This document shows, in pieces, positions 11,641-24,596 of a stretch of 64,000 bases of DNA. The position numbers were made by a program, and so were the translations under genes. The first letter of the stretch is position 1, and each line of letters opens with the position of its first letter. Below the pieces are notes generated by a model. The model had not been told where the DNA came from, did no database searches, and was given only the letters and a program-made list of their open reading frames with translations. The stretch is from positions 41,228,860 through 41,292,859 of the forward strand of contig CM053796.1 in NCBI GenBank assembly GCA_028671895.1, read 5' to 3'. Source of the stretch: Oenanthe sinensis. Taxonomy: Eukaryota > Streptophyta > Magnoliopsida > Apiales > Apiaceae.

Positions 11641-13131
11641 AGGATGTTTATGATCTTTTAAGGCTTTTCTTTTTGAGCTATCATGTTAAGACCATTCCTA
11701 ACTCCAGTTCTGCAAATGAATTTTTAAATCATTTCGGTGTAAAAATATATTTCACCCAAACTTTAGAAGTTTCGTCATTTTGATGTAACACTGAAAATGA
11801 CAACAAATTTAATATAAAATTAAAATCGATATTAGATAGCTTAAGCGGTCAAAATCGAAATTAGACGTTTTTTTAAAATCAGTCAAAATCGGTATTAGGT
11901 TGTATAAACGGTATTAGGCGGTATAAATTGATCAATATTGATTTTTTAAATTTTTATATGTATATTTAATTGTTTAGTTATTAATATTGAAATTATTATT
12001 TATAATATTAACAATAATTTTCTATGATTATTACTATATATGTAAGTAATTTAAAAAATTATATTTTATAGTTAATATAATTAAAAAGATTAAAAATAAT
12101 ATTAAATACATCCAATTAATGTCCTGATTAATTATTTCAATTAATCACCAATTTACCGATTAATCGCGAGACCCGACGGTTCTAACACGCGTATCAATTT
12201 TTAGAACCTTGATTGGAAGAAAGAGTGAAAGCACTAGATGCAGTTATGCAAAGGCTGTTATAGAACTTCCCCACTATTAATCCAGTGCACTAGGCACCAT
12301 CAAATTTGCATCGGATTCGCCTCTACTCTACATATAAATGGACCATTAAGAATGAGATGCGATTTTCTTGATTATATATTCTAGTTGGTACTGTTTGAAT
12401 ATTTTTTTAAATTCATTGTTATAAATAAATACCATTATAAGAAAGAGTACACATATATGCACTGTACTATTATTTGCTGCTCGACTATTGGCGGTATTAA
12501 CAATGTTATCAATGGTTGACTCTATGATATTATTCATGTATATATGTCATTATAGCATGTATGTATGTATAGATGGATCGGTACTCTTCTAAATAAAATA
12601 CTCCTATCCCAACGAACAGCAGTGTTTCTCACGCTCCAGGAAAGGAGGCTCGGAGAAAGACGAGTAATTAATAATTTCGTTGTTTTAACTTATTTTCAAC
12701 TCAACCAAGGCATGTTTGTTCTGTCTGCTAAGCAATTTATTAAATAATTTATAAAATGAAATTATATATATATATATATATATTATATAATTTTTATTTT
12801 CCAATTAACTTAACAAAATTGATATTATTATTTTTAATTATATTATTATTTTCAATAAATAATTATATTCACTTATAATTTAAAGTGACGCCACGCGCTA
12901 CCTTATAAGTGTGAGTATTTTAGTTTTGCAATCAACAGATTGCACATTAGTTGGTTAGCAGATTAATCAGGTGCAGGCAGAGGAGAAAACACTCCTCTCT
13001 ACGCATCTATATATTTGTATATCTATCTATTACAGTAATACACACATGCTCATGTGTGTATATATAATATCACACACACTTTGATCTCTCCATAAATCTA
13101 ACTACCTTTCTTATTTGTCTCTCTTTCAAAA

Positions 13132-16100
13132 ATGAGTCACTCTGTTATACAAGTAAGTTTCCTCAGCTTCTCTTATTATTATTATTATTACTATTATTAT
13201 TATTATTATTATTATTATTTATTTTTAAAATTTGTTAATTATAATTAATTCTATTGTGATTTGTAATCAGGGGTTTACTAAGTCTCTTGCTATGACTGTA
13301 CTTTCTGAGATTGGAGACAAGACCTTTTTTGCAGCTGCTGTGAGTATTTTTTTTTATTCAACTGTTTTATCAAATTGAATGTTATTTGATGCTAAATTGG
13401 TTGGGTACTGCATTTTTTATAGTATATGAATTTATTAATTAAAAGCCATACGGACATCTGCAAAAATAATCAAAATTGAACGAACACTTAGCAGAATAAT
13501 AGATTGTATTAAATTTTTCTTCGTTGAAACTAAGATCATTGAGTAGATCTTGCACGGTTGATACTGCATATAATTTGTTAGGAATTTGGCAAATTATTGT
13601 ATATATAGCTCGAGTTTAGTAAAAAATGAGAATCATTATAAGAGATAGTCAATACTCAATAGGCCATTGTTTGCAATATTCCTAACAATAATTTGCGTGA
13701 ATAATAAAACATATTAATCGAATAAGTGACAAGTTTCATCGTTTTCTGGTAGTTTACAGCTTAAAATGCATCGTATATTTGGTCAAGTGTTTCTTAGTTA
13801 TGTTTTTGACATTATAATCCTTACCTTGTTTTTTCCGGGGTGTGTTTAATATGTTGATTATTAGAGTTATTTTTTGTATGATTTGCTTCCTTGTGTTACC
13901 GTTGGTTTCCAGCTTTACTTTAATTTTAGGATTATGCTTTCGCAATTTACTGAAATGTATTTCTGCAGTAGTGCAGTCGGGTACTGATCAAGGCGTAGTT
14001 TTTTAAATAGAAAAAATTAAATGAATAACTATATGCTGCAGTATAAATGAATAACATGTACTCAATGTGGTTTGAAGAGGCTGGTTGAATTATTTTCTAG
14101 CTGCATTGGTGTAATTTTGAGCTGTCATGTGATGGTAATTTGTTTGTAGTTTACTTCTATTTGTTTTTCTATTTAATGTGTTATGTTGCCCACTTGAGTC
14201 GAAGTCCTTTCCTTCTCTTTGTTCTTATTTTAAAATGTTGGTAATAATGACCCCACAACAGTTAAGCTGTTTTAGCTACAACAATCAAGTTATCACAATA
14301 ATATAGTATGATCTTTTAATGAGAATGGTCTTTTACTAGGTCTACGTGAACCAACCTCTTTAGGTTGATTGCGCTTGATAAAGGGAAAAATGACACGTAC
14401 TATGATTTATAATGTTTTATGTCCCTCTCTGAGATTCAATATATAACCTAGGCGTTTGTTGTGCTTCTAAGTCCTAATGGGATGCATTATGGTAATTCAA
14501 TATGAATTATTATTATTCAATTAAATCTGTCATTTTATCGACGATAGTAGCGTTTTGTAATGTTCTACACGATCTCCGGGGTTCTCCCTAAATGGGCACT
14601 TGCCTTGTCAAGTTGGATCCTTTGATGCAACAATTTTGTGCATTTAGCAATTACAAAGCGCTCCAAAACCTCCAAAACATCAACTTAAGCACATGTCATT
14701 GTTGTTTATATATTATTAGTCTTTTTGTATCTTATGCTCCTTATATACTCATTATTATCTTTTAGAACTTCCCGACTATAATTATTACTTGCATCAAGGA
14801 GGAAAATTGATTACCTTTGTCTGACATATCTGTCTTTGTTGTAGATCTTGGCTATGCGATATCCCAGAAAACTCGTATTGCTAGGCTGCTTGTCTGCTTT
14901 AGTTGTCAGTGGTTCTCTCCATATATTCGCTATTTTGTTTTCTTTAATATCTTTCTCCACTTTAAAGCTTCGCAACCAACTCAACGTATTTGATGTCTCT
15001 AGGTAATGACTATTCTTTCAGCTCTTCTTGGATGGGCTGCTCCAAATTTGGTAAGACTACTGTTACATCTTATGACTTAAGCTCTTATATGGGATGCATT
15101 GATTTCTGATACGTGTTTTAGAGGCGGCAGCCGTTAGCACTGACATTTAAGTTTACAATGGGCAAAGCACCTAGATCCATCATGCTTAGTGATAGCTTGA
15201 AAATCCATACTGTTCAACTGAGAGTCCCCAGTCCCCGATCTCCTAAGGCACTACCACATGAGTTAGTTACTTGGAGTTGGTTCTATCATTTTATATTGTA
15301 TGTATGAATATATATATGCATGCAATTATATGGAAGTTTCAAGTACTGGCATGTGCTGGGGCTTTATTTTTGCTCTTCTTCACATAGTACTTGCTCGTAA
15401 TTTTGAACTGTACAAGTAACTTCACTTTTTAATGGAAATAATAATATTCAAATTTGAACAATCTCAGTTCTAATTCATGATTGAAAAATATTTATATGTG
15501 CTATCACGTTATCACTTGTGATAGAAATTCGCTATTAACCCTGCATATGCATATGTTTAATGGTGAACTGTGCAGATTCCTCGACAATTTACACATCATA
15601 TAACAACAATATTATTCTTCGTATTTGGGCTATGGTCCTTGTGGGATGCATTCAAAGAAAGGTAATTATGATATCATTCATTTCTTTTCACTGCCTTTTG
15701 GATTGTGTTTATTCTTATTATTGCAAAATGTAATTAATTATAATGGAGTCTGTCTGTTTTTGTTTTTGCTAAAAGGGATGCTGAAGAATTAGCCGAAGTT
15801 GAAGCAGAACTGGTCCATCTCCTCTTAATTTTCATACTTAGCATAGTTGACTCTGAATATTTTTTCTACATTACCTTGGTTGAAGTTCATTTACTGACAT
15901 TACCTTGGTTAAATTGCGTAGGATGCTAATTTCAAAACTAATGGACCAGTCAAACAAAATGGCAAGGTAATGCCCAAAATCACAACATTCATTAGATTTT
16001 TTCGATTTTTATCATCTTAGCGTCTTTCTTTTCTCTTTGTTGAGGGTTCGAGTCTCAGCGGAGGCATGTGTATTTGTAAGAGTATTTTAAATTTCTGCAA

Positions 16101-18519
16101 TTTAACACTACTGGAAAAGAAATAAAAAAATACGCACTATTTGAAACCCTCGGATTCTTCTCTTCATACTAAAAAAACTCTGGCCTGAAACAAAGTTATA
16201 GATAGACGTGTCATGTATAATTAATTAAGGTCATCAGGTTCTCATGTTATATATAGTCTGCAAACTCCTTGTAGTTGCATAAACTTGAAAAATTATCAAT
16301 AACAGTGTTGCATGGTTCGTGGATCAGCCTATGGAATCGCGATCCAGTTCCCTCGTTCCGAAACACAATTCCTTTTCGACCCAGATCACTCGGGGTCACG
16401 CTCTAGTTCGCCACCCCGACGATCCCCCTTATAACTCCGACAATCATTATATAAAAAGGAGAAAGAATAAAAAATAGGAAGATAACTTGATACCATCCAG
16501 ATTGATATTAATTTTGAAATGTAAATTTGAAAAGAAATAAAAAATGGAAGAAAAGACACACAAGACATGCCTCAATTACTTGAACATATTTGAATCCCCT
16601 TAATATTATGTGTAGAAACTTTAAAATTCGACATTTCCCGATTAATTTACTTATATATTTTAGTTATAAAATAGTAACTGAAACATAGATACAATAGAAA
16701 ATATGCATAATATTTTCTATAGAAATAACTATATTAGGGATTCTCATATCGACCCGCGTATCCGATTCGCGGGTCACCGTACCCAATTCATAAAAAATAA
16801 CATTTCACGTACCCGATCCCGTACCACGTACCCGAATGACCCGTGAACCGTGCAACACTGATCAATAATCATTATCGAGAAAATCTCTGTGATTGGTTGC
16901 ATAACATCCATGTATTTGTTTAATGTGTAATTAATAAAAGTTCTGAAAGTGCTAATTCTTGTGTCCCTTTGTAAACATAATTTTGGAAAATTCATAATTC
17001 GTAAATCTCTAGTGAATGTCAGTGTTTTTAATACCTATATCTGGGTCTATAGATTTCCAGACAATTAGCTTTCAATTTGCCTCTGACCATCAAATGAAAT
17101 GTGAATAACCCGTCGTCTTCTTTTTCAAAGAAGCTTTTCCGGTTTTGTCGGTGCTTGAAACAATTTTGCTTCTGCATATCACTATATATCTAAAATTGTT
17201 CCTAATATACATATGATATATTGTGTTTTTTAGGGCGGTGATGATTCAAAAAAGCAGAGTCGACCAGTTCTTACTCAGTTCTTCTCACCTATCCTCTTAA
17301 AGGTTTTTTTCTGTTAAATATTTCTCTACTTAATTGCTGTAGTAACATGCAAGTACATGTTATCTAAGAAGATATCTTTCCCACTTAACAGGCATTTTCT
17401 ATCACTTTTTTTGGTGAATGGGGTGACAAGAGCCAGGTTTGTACTGGGAACCTAAATGCTTCATGACAATCCTAAATATTGTTACTATTAATTTATTTTA
17501 TTTTTTTTCTAATTGACACTGCTATGACAATTTTTCTTGGGCAGCTAGCAACTATTGGATTGGCTGCAGACGAAAATCCGTTTGGCGTTGTACTTGGTGG
17601 AATCTTGTAAATACACTTATCTCCTGAAATTTTATTGCTTTCCCAACTTCTATTTTCATCATATGGCCCGTTGGGCAAGTGCCCCCAACATGTTCTTCCT
17701 AAGAAGAGCCCAACTGTATTGGTAAACCAACATTATTCATATGATATTCCACATGAGTGCTACCTTATAGACGCATACAACTTTTACACTGATACATATG
17801 GTGCATAATGGGAGACTGAATCTAATTATGGGGTTTATGAATATGAGATTGAGGGTAAGTTGACTGAGTTTACTTATATGGCTAGGACAGGTGGCCTAAA
17901 TCTATATCTATAGCACTGCCAAGGAGTAAAATAAATTTAAAAATCTCGTACAATTATAATTATTTATGATTTATTGGGTTTCATACACCTGCTCTATACA
18001 GCTCCATGCTATCTTATAAATGCTCAACCGTCCCATTCTCATTCCATTGTTTTTTGAGTTTTGCTTGATATTTATTTGAGCAAGTAAAATATCTGGTTAG
18101 TATAATTTACAAGCTTCAAGTTCTGAAACAATAATCTCTATCTCAGTAACAGTGCTCTAGCTGTAAAAATTTGTTTTGAAACCTGTCGCGAGGGCACTCC
18201 TTTATATTTTATAACAAAATATTATATTGGTTTCATTTCTTTCTTCAGAGGTCAGGCCTTGTGTACCACTGCTGCTGTCCTGGGAGGAAAAAGCTTGGCA
18301 AAACAAATATCTGAAAAACTAGTAAATAACTGTACCTGTTTCTGTTTCTTTTGTAGTATCATCCTATACATCACTTTGCTCGTTCTTCTAATCTCATACA
18401 CATGTGCACAAGCATTAATAACAATACTAAACTGTACACTGCTTGTGCAGATTGCACTTTCTGGTGGAGTTCTTTTCATTGTTTTCGGAATCCAATCCTT
18501 CTTGTCTACAGTAGAGTAA
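13132..18519 (+). CDS. PML5: GDT1-like protein 5, UPF0016 Mn/Ca transporter
   Basis: Twelve exons join in frame to 227 residues: 13132-13152, 13271-13339, 14845-14904, 15003-15050, 15576-15661, 15776-15812, 15922-15966, 17234-17302, 17392-17436, 17545-17606, 18249-18321, 18451-18519. The protein is hydrophobic with the two family signatures E-x-G-D-K-T/S: EIGDKTFFAAA in the N half and EWGDKSQLATIGLAADENP in the C half, separated by a charged loop (DAEELAEVEAEL...GDDSKKQSR). Each signature sits in a membrane bundle and forms the cation site. It lacks a plastid transit peptide, matching the short, non-plastid members (GDT1-like 3-5; TMEM165/Gdt1 relatives) that load Mn2+ or Ca2+ into Golgi or ER. 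Length equals the Arabidopsis GDT1-like 5 size (about 228 residues). Its 3' end faces the LHT gene. Confidence 0.94.
13170..13222. repeat. (TTA)n microsatellite
   Basis: A run of TTA trinucleotides with one CTA interruption lies in intron 1 of the GDT1-like gene, just after the 21-bp coding part of exon 1. Confidence 0.9.
16303..16860. mobile_element. hAT-type MITE in intron 7 of the GDT1-like gene
   Basis: The 558-bp element begins CAGTGTTGCATGGTTCGTGG and ends with its imperfect inverted copy (opposite strand CAGTGTTGCACGGTTCACGG). It is bounded by a perfect 8-bp target duplication, ATCAATAA (16295-16302 and 16861-16868), diagnostic of hAT. It has no transposase. It lies within the 1.27-kb intron and does not disturb the exons. 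Confidence 0.88.
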
Positions 18520-19540
18520 TGAGATGTGGTAATTTTAAGGCCACCAGTGTATTCAGATCAGATGTATAATACACTAGTAACACTAGTAGCATGACACCAT
18601 TTATAAACTTCATTAGATGGCGGTTACTCTTTTGTTTGTACATCTGAGCCCATCTCAAACTATAGTTAAACTTTTCTACGGCATGGAAAGCCAGAGATAG
18701 CTAAATATTATAGATGTAATAATTATTTACATGAATATGTATACAAACTTAGAGATATGTTTCACACTTGGGTTAGTTTCTGCTTTTTTTGTAAAATTAA
18801 TGTCAAGTCTTTCAATTATGAATACAAACATTGGAGGTAGAAGTGATTTTAGACCATTTCTAACAGGGTGTAAAAGTAGCGTTATTGTCCATGTGTTATG
18901 GCTATGGTATAGACTGTGTCGAAAATATAGGGTTGCGGACTTTTTTTTTCCTCCCTTATTTGTGACATGTAAGCAATTTTTGGAAAAAAATTGGTAACCT
19001 TATTATAACTCCGATAGAGAAAATCTGTCAAATAAAATTTTAACATTTATATATCAATAATAGGATAATGTTAATAGGGATCATGATCATCTTTTAAGCC
19101 CAAAGTTTCAAATTTTCGTTTCTGATTATACTGGATATCTAAAATGAATATATAAAATGATCAACTTGGTAATCAAAGAGATTTAAATATATTTTTGTCC
19201 TTTATTTTCTTTCGAGTAGGTATGTATAAAGGCATTGTTTGACAAAATAGTCGTGGAAACTATAGTTTTTAAAGCAAACGCACAATTCAAATTGTTTACA
19301 TAATTATACATTAAACATCACGGTTACATCATGGCTTAGATAAACAGAAACCATACAACTAAAACTTGTGACTTTGACTCTTGAGTAAAATCAAAGCGAA
19401 AGCTTTCCAACAAAACACCTACCTTTCTGAAAACGATAGTGTCACTTACTATGTTGTTAACAACAATAATAATAATAATAATGGCGCATAGTGAATGTAG
19501 CACATATACTTGTATATATGCATGCATTATAATCACTAAA
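18520..19540. other. convergent 3' intergenic spacer
   Basis: The spacer holds the 3' UTRs of the converging GDT1-like and LHT genes. A MITE-like left end (TTTTAGACCATTTCTAAC) occurs at about 18847, and an (AAT)n run at 19464-19481. I see no exon. Confidence 0.5.
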
Positions 19541-22500
19541 TCATGAGTAGAACTCGTAGGTGGAGGAGTCTGCTATGATGTTCCTTAAGCCGCCAATCGT
19601 CGATGCAATCATTACGAACACTCCTATGAATATGCATGCCTGTCCATAGAACCAGGATAGTTGTGTTAGTCGTTGTTCACATCTTAGTAAAATATTTGCA
19701 ACAACTTTTAGTAACCAATGGAGAAGCAGGTTCATGCGCGCGCGCGCACACACTTGTACGGGTCTAGATGCTTACCCAATTGATGAGCCATGATGCACTG
19801 AATCTCTTAGGTTTCTTGATTGTCAGCCATATAATACATGGGAGCTGGAATACATGTGATGAAACATTACTATCATCGTTTAGATCTCGATTGAAATACT
19901 GTACATAGGATATGATTAGTGGTAACGCAGGATGACTTACAAAGTAAGAAGTGGGAGCAAAGCCAAATCCCCCGAAAAAACCAAGAAGATCCCCAAAGAA
20001 TGGGAAGGTAACACCAACGAACAGAGTCATGGCTACAAATTAATAAGCACATACTCAAATTAAATATAAATAAGGACTTCTCATTTATTTGTCTAATAGT
20101 AGTTCATATATAGTAATAAAACCAGTCTCTTGCTACAGTAGTTCATAGTAACAAAACCAGTCTCTCACCAACATAAGCAGAACGAACGACGAGTCTGAGT
20201 AAGATTCCTGGCGGAACATTGAATTTCTTAGTCATTCCTCTCTCTGCCAAGTCAAACACTGGCATGGCGAAAACCTAAAAGTAATTCACTTGTTATCTAA
20301 AATACAGATGCATTTCAAAGATCATGAATAGAAGGAAAAAATTGCCATATTTCCAAGATATTTGAGACCTTAGGTAGTTTGGTAACAATTATTTCATACT
20401 AACTTATGCGTGAATATTTCAATGTCGTTTGATTTTGTAACAATATCCATAGTTAAGCAGAACAAACATTACTTGGTAGCTGCCAATGACATGAATGACC
20501 ACCATCAAGTTAGCAGCAGCAATGAGCCAGGCAGGCTTGTGAAGTCCAACAATGACATTGTCTTCAACGTCTTGACCAAAAGCCCAATATCCAACAAAAG
20601 CAACAGGAACATAACAAATTGCATTTACAAAGTAGGCACCAAGTGCACCTTTGAACATAGGAATTCTTGATGGCTTCTCTGGAGTAGATGGAATCGTGGC
20701 CTGAATTTCCAGTGTCACGGCATGGCCTGCAAATGCAAATGCAATTTGGCCTAATGCGTTGAAGACCCTGAAAATCGAATCAGCTCCACTAGTACTTTTG
20801 TATGCGTAGCTCACATTTTCAACACGACCATGAGCTATGCTGCCTACCCAAGCTATAGTTGAATAGCTGCAACAAAAAATAAACAACCATTTTAATTAGA
20901 TTGGTTTGATGAGAATTGATTATTTACCTCAAGTTGATTACAACAAAAAAGACGTGCTACGATTCTATAACAGCCGGGGAACCAGACTTCAAAGTCCGGG
21001 CACAACATGAGTTTATAAAGTAAGGGCTAGAGCAATACGAACTTCAGAAACAATTAAAAAACGAGGAAGAAATAAGAAATATAGCACGATACAGTAAAAT
21101 AACAAGGCACTGCACAGAAAAATTCTTTCGCAAACTATCTCAACCATGCCAATTTATGTCGATATTTCAAAGTTTAGTACAGGAATATTTATAAATTTTA
21201 GAGGCAGGTGCCCTGCCCTGGTTCTGCCTGGGTGCTGTTGTCTGCAGATGCACCATGATTAATAAAGTATGTGAAGAAACTATTTTCAGCTGCATATTTA
21301 TACTCTTAACTCCTATAGTCCTATGTCACTATGTCAGTGCTATTAAGTTGATGAAATAACTCTTCACTTGGATTCGCAATTCATATTCTCCTTTTGTATG
21401 TTTTTTACCATCCTTAAAACTTTCTCTATGAAAAAGACTGGCCAAATATAAATTCCAAACTGTATTCGTATTAATGCTGTTGACTGATTCTTATGCTAAT
21501 GGTACAGAAGTCAGGAGTTGAACCAAATTTCAAGATTATGAATTTAGTATTTTCTTAGACCATGAAAACAACACCTATGTGAGTTGACCATGCAATTCTA
21601 GCATCTACTACATCTTTAACAAGTTGAGAAAACAGCATGATATTATTTGAGTCTACTCCAAAATAAAAGTGTTTGAGGGTGAAATCTGAACTCACAACCT
21701 TTATAATGATATGTGGTATACATATATTTATTTGATGATCAACTTAAAAATACCTGAGAGACATAATGGCGGCTGCGAGTGAAACAGCAGCAACAGAGTT
21801 AAAATCAGGAAGCTGTGAAAGAACAAAATGGATGGATCCGAAGATGCATATCCAGTAGGACTGTCTAAGCCTAGTGCAATCTGTGCAGGCGATTTCGAAG
21901 AACTTCTTAAGACACTTGCCACCAGTGACCATGTACACTATGTTACATCCCACCTGAACTATAAGTTGCTGAGGAAGCACAATCCATGGCCCTAGTTTTG
22001 GTCCAAATGCATACTGGCTAAGACTGTAATACCGATCAAATCGAACCCCGGGTACACATTCATGCAGCTGTATCATCTGCCACATTGTATACAAGGTGAT
22101 GCACCAAGATAATATTATAAACATGGCCCCCGGTCCCCTGAGGAACAAAACAAAAGGTTTACAGAGTTTATTTTAGGATCCTATGTTGTAACTCACAATC
22201 CATTGAAAAATTATATATGCATATGTATGTGTCTATGTACCATCCTAAGTAGGCCATGGCATAAGGCAAGCTAAGAACTCCAGCACCAACCATGGCTGTG
22301 ACAGTATGAAAAGTTGAGTACCACCATTTCGCTTCACGAGGAGGTCCATCTTTCCATTGATCATCTTCCGGAACTTCCTGCATGTCCAGTAGTAGTTTAC
22401 AGAAAACAACATCAGTATTAGCTCAAGGATTCAGGGATAAACCTAGTAAAATATCGGTATTAAAAAATCTGAAATGCACCAAATAAATATCGTTATTACA

Positions 22501-22629
22501 GTAGTTCGAAAATCGTGATATTTTTAGCTAGGCCTTTCAACAAATTTCATACATTTTTTTCCTGCGAAGAAATGACAGGCTTATATAGAGATATACCTTT
22601 GGAAACTTAGGAGAAGTTGCTGTGACCAT
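19541..22629 (-). CDS. LHT-type (lysine/histidine transporter-like) amino-acid permease
   Basis: Eight exons join in frame to 437 residues: 22629-22597, 22377-22241, 22137-21754, 20866-20473, 20274-20169, 20032-19941, 19844-19776, 19639-19541. The sequence follows the LHT branch of the AAAP family throughout: KWWYSTFHTVTAMVGAGVLS at the first membrane helix, VPGVRFDRYYSL, PQQLIVQVGCNIVYMVTGGK, SYSTIAWVGS, GHAVTLEIQATIPSTPEKPS, KPAWLIAAANLMVVIHVIGS, FPFFGDLLGFFGGFGFAPTS and the terminal YEFYS. About 10-11 membrane helices are expected; family members import amino acids with protons at the plasma membrane. LHT1 of Arabidopsis has 446 residues. I did not assign a numbered orthologue. The short first exon (11 codons) gives a cytosolic N-terminus. 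Confidence 0.93.
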
Positions 22630-24596
22630 ATTTGAAACCAAAGAAAGAAAGAAAGAGTGGCTAGCTAGAATGTTGGAGTTGTAGTATAATGAACTCAACC
22701 ATCACATATTTGTAATAGGAATTGATCCATGTAGGAATAAAGGCTAAAGGACACGAGGGGGTCTCTTTTATTAGTCACCTCTGCTTTTATAATAAAATAG
22801 AAACACTCATCTTTTGTAAAGCATACAACATTTCCTTGAGAAAAATACTATAATATACATTTACCAAATAATCAACACCGAAGATTAGGCAAAAGATACT
22901 TATTAAATTCTTTTAGAAACAGTACTACTATTTGTTTATGTGTGGGGGGCATGAGCACAGGCAAATACCTTCAAGTCTCGAATATATTGGGCAAGAAAGC
23001 TAGCTCTTTTTACAGGCCATGCCTAGGTGGTTCGTTTCCGAATTGCCCATTGTAGAGCATGTCTTTAGCTTCAAAACAAATTTATTCAAGCCAAGTTCGA
23101 CAGATAAAAATTTAAATTTTGATCATCTCTGCTATATAGATAAAACTTTAAAAGATCTTAAACGTATTTTTCCCTCAGTCCGCTCAATTATTAATATTTG
23201 GATTGAACATGATATTTAAGAAAAATTAAAAAAAGAAAAGAAAATGTGTAAAATGATGGAAAAAATATTATATTTATAATGTAAGAAGCGATTAAATGTC
23301 ATAGTAGTTGGAACATTTGAGGGAAAAACTAACGATACAAAGTGTTGTGGGTTGGTGAATTGTATGAATCGTAAAATAATTATACATCCAACTTTAGTCT
23401 TTGTCAAAAAAGATGGAATAAATTTATACCAAGTAATTATTAAAAGGAGGAAGAAGGGTCTTCTTTCCGCCCTGCAGTAGTAGCACAGTGCATCTTCCTT
23501 TAGGGTGGGTGTAGAAACTAGGAAGGGAACACATTTCAAAAATAACAAAAAGTAGTACATGATAAGAATTATAAAATACACACAACCTGCTTAATCATAC
23601 CATAGGTCACGGGTGTATTTTTTTTATTTCAAAGTTTTATTGTTCAAATTTACCGGGAATTTCTTTCTTATATATAGATTGTAATTTAGATTACAATTCA
23701 TGAAAATGATTAAACATATTTTTTGATTAAATAATAATTTTTAATAAATGAAATGAACCTTCACAATCTCTAATCTTTTTTAAATAAAATGAAATATTCA
23801 TCATTTACGCGAAAAAACAATAAAATAAAATAAAGATTTCACTAATTTTTTTTGACTCAGCCGTCTGGGTTAAATTCTCTAGTCCACATCATACGATTTA
23901 AAATGTAAAGAAAAAATATCTCTTAATAATTATTACTAAAAAAAATATAAAACACGAAAAAATATCTATTAATAATTATTACTCAGGCCAAAACTAGCCA
24001 AAACTAAAATATATCATAAAAAAATACATAAACAAATAGTAATAGATAATAAAATTGATTTTAGTTAACTTTATTTCAATAAAAAATATTTTTTTTAATT
24101 TAAAATTTAAAGTTTTGATAATTATGTGTTTTGATAAAATAAATATGTTTTGATAATTATGATATTTTGATATACATAATTAAAATAATATTTACAAAAA
24201 ATGTATATATTAAAATACCATAATTATCAAAATATAATTATTTTATTCATTATCTAAAAAATTATCTAAAATCAATTTTAGGTTTTTTATCCTGGCTGGC
24301 GCATCCTAAAATAAACGTCACATATATTAAAATCATAATAAAATGTTTTAATATTTATTAATCAGTGTTTAAGTTCTAGTAGGATTCGATGTATTTGATG
24401 TCTTCTGAACTAAACCAGGTAGAGGTGTTTGTTCTCCTAAAATAAATAGTATCTGGACCTGGGGAGACCAGTTGTTACATACAATAAATATATATACTCA
24501 ACAAATCTATATTACATATATCCTTGTTCATTTATATGAAAATTTATGTAAGGTGAAGGGCTTGAAAATCATATATAGATTCATCATCCAACTGCT
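22630..24596. other. divergent promoter region between LHT and BRO1-like genes
   Basis: The 1.97-kb AT-rich spacer separates divergent start codons. It contains an AT-rich palindromic block (about 23990-24300) and a MITE-like end (GAGCATGTC, 23055). No convincing exon or conserved promoter motif was recognised. Confidence 0.5.
23996..24298. mobile_element. AT-rich palindromic MITE
   Basis: A long imperfect palindrome is centred near 24185. ATTGATTTTAG on the left (24055) is matched by CTAAAATCAAT on the right (24267), and TTTTGATAATTATG segments recur in inverted order between them. Exact termini and the target duplication are unclear, so the superfamily is not assigned. Confidence 0.5.

Larger units (their letters stand above)
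7413..13131. other. intergenic region between PAN and the GDT1-like gene
   Basis: These 5.7 kb separate the divergent PAN and GDT1-like genes and hold both promoters. I see no supportable coding exon. The only structures recognised are a CT-rich stretch (8508-8534), two small transposons (10033-10628 and 11200-11640), a possible degenerate MITE end at 11690, and long AT-rich sequence. Confidence 0.6.

Noticed and set aside
16040..16060. GGGTTCGAGTCTC, a tRNA B-box-like sequence
   Set aside because: No A box at the right distance and no cloverleaf; not enough for a tRNA gene or SINE.
22201..22240. Read-through of LHT exon 2 into the following bases as coding
   Set aside because: A GTACAT donor splits the Trp codon, and the next exon completes it in frame with the family sequence.
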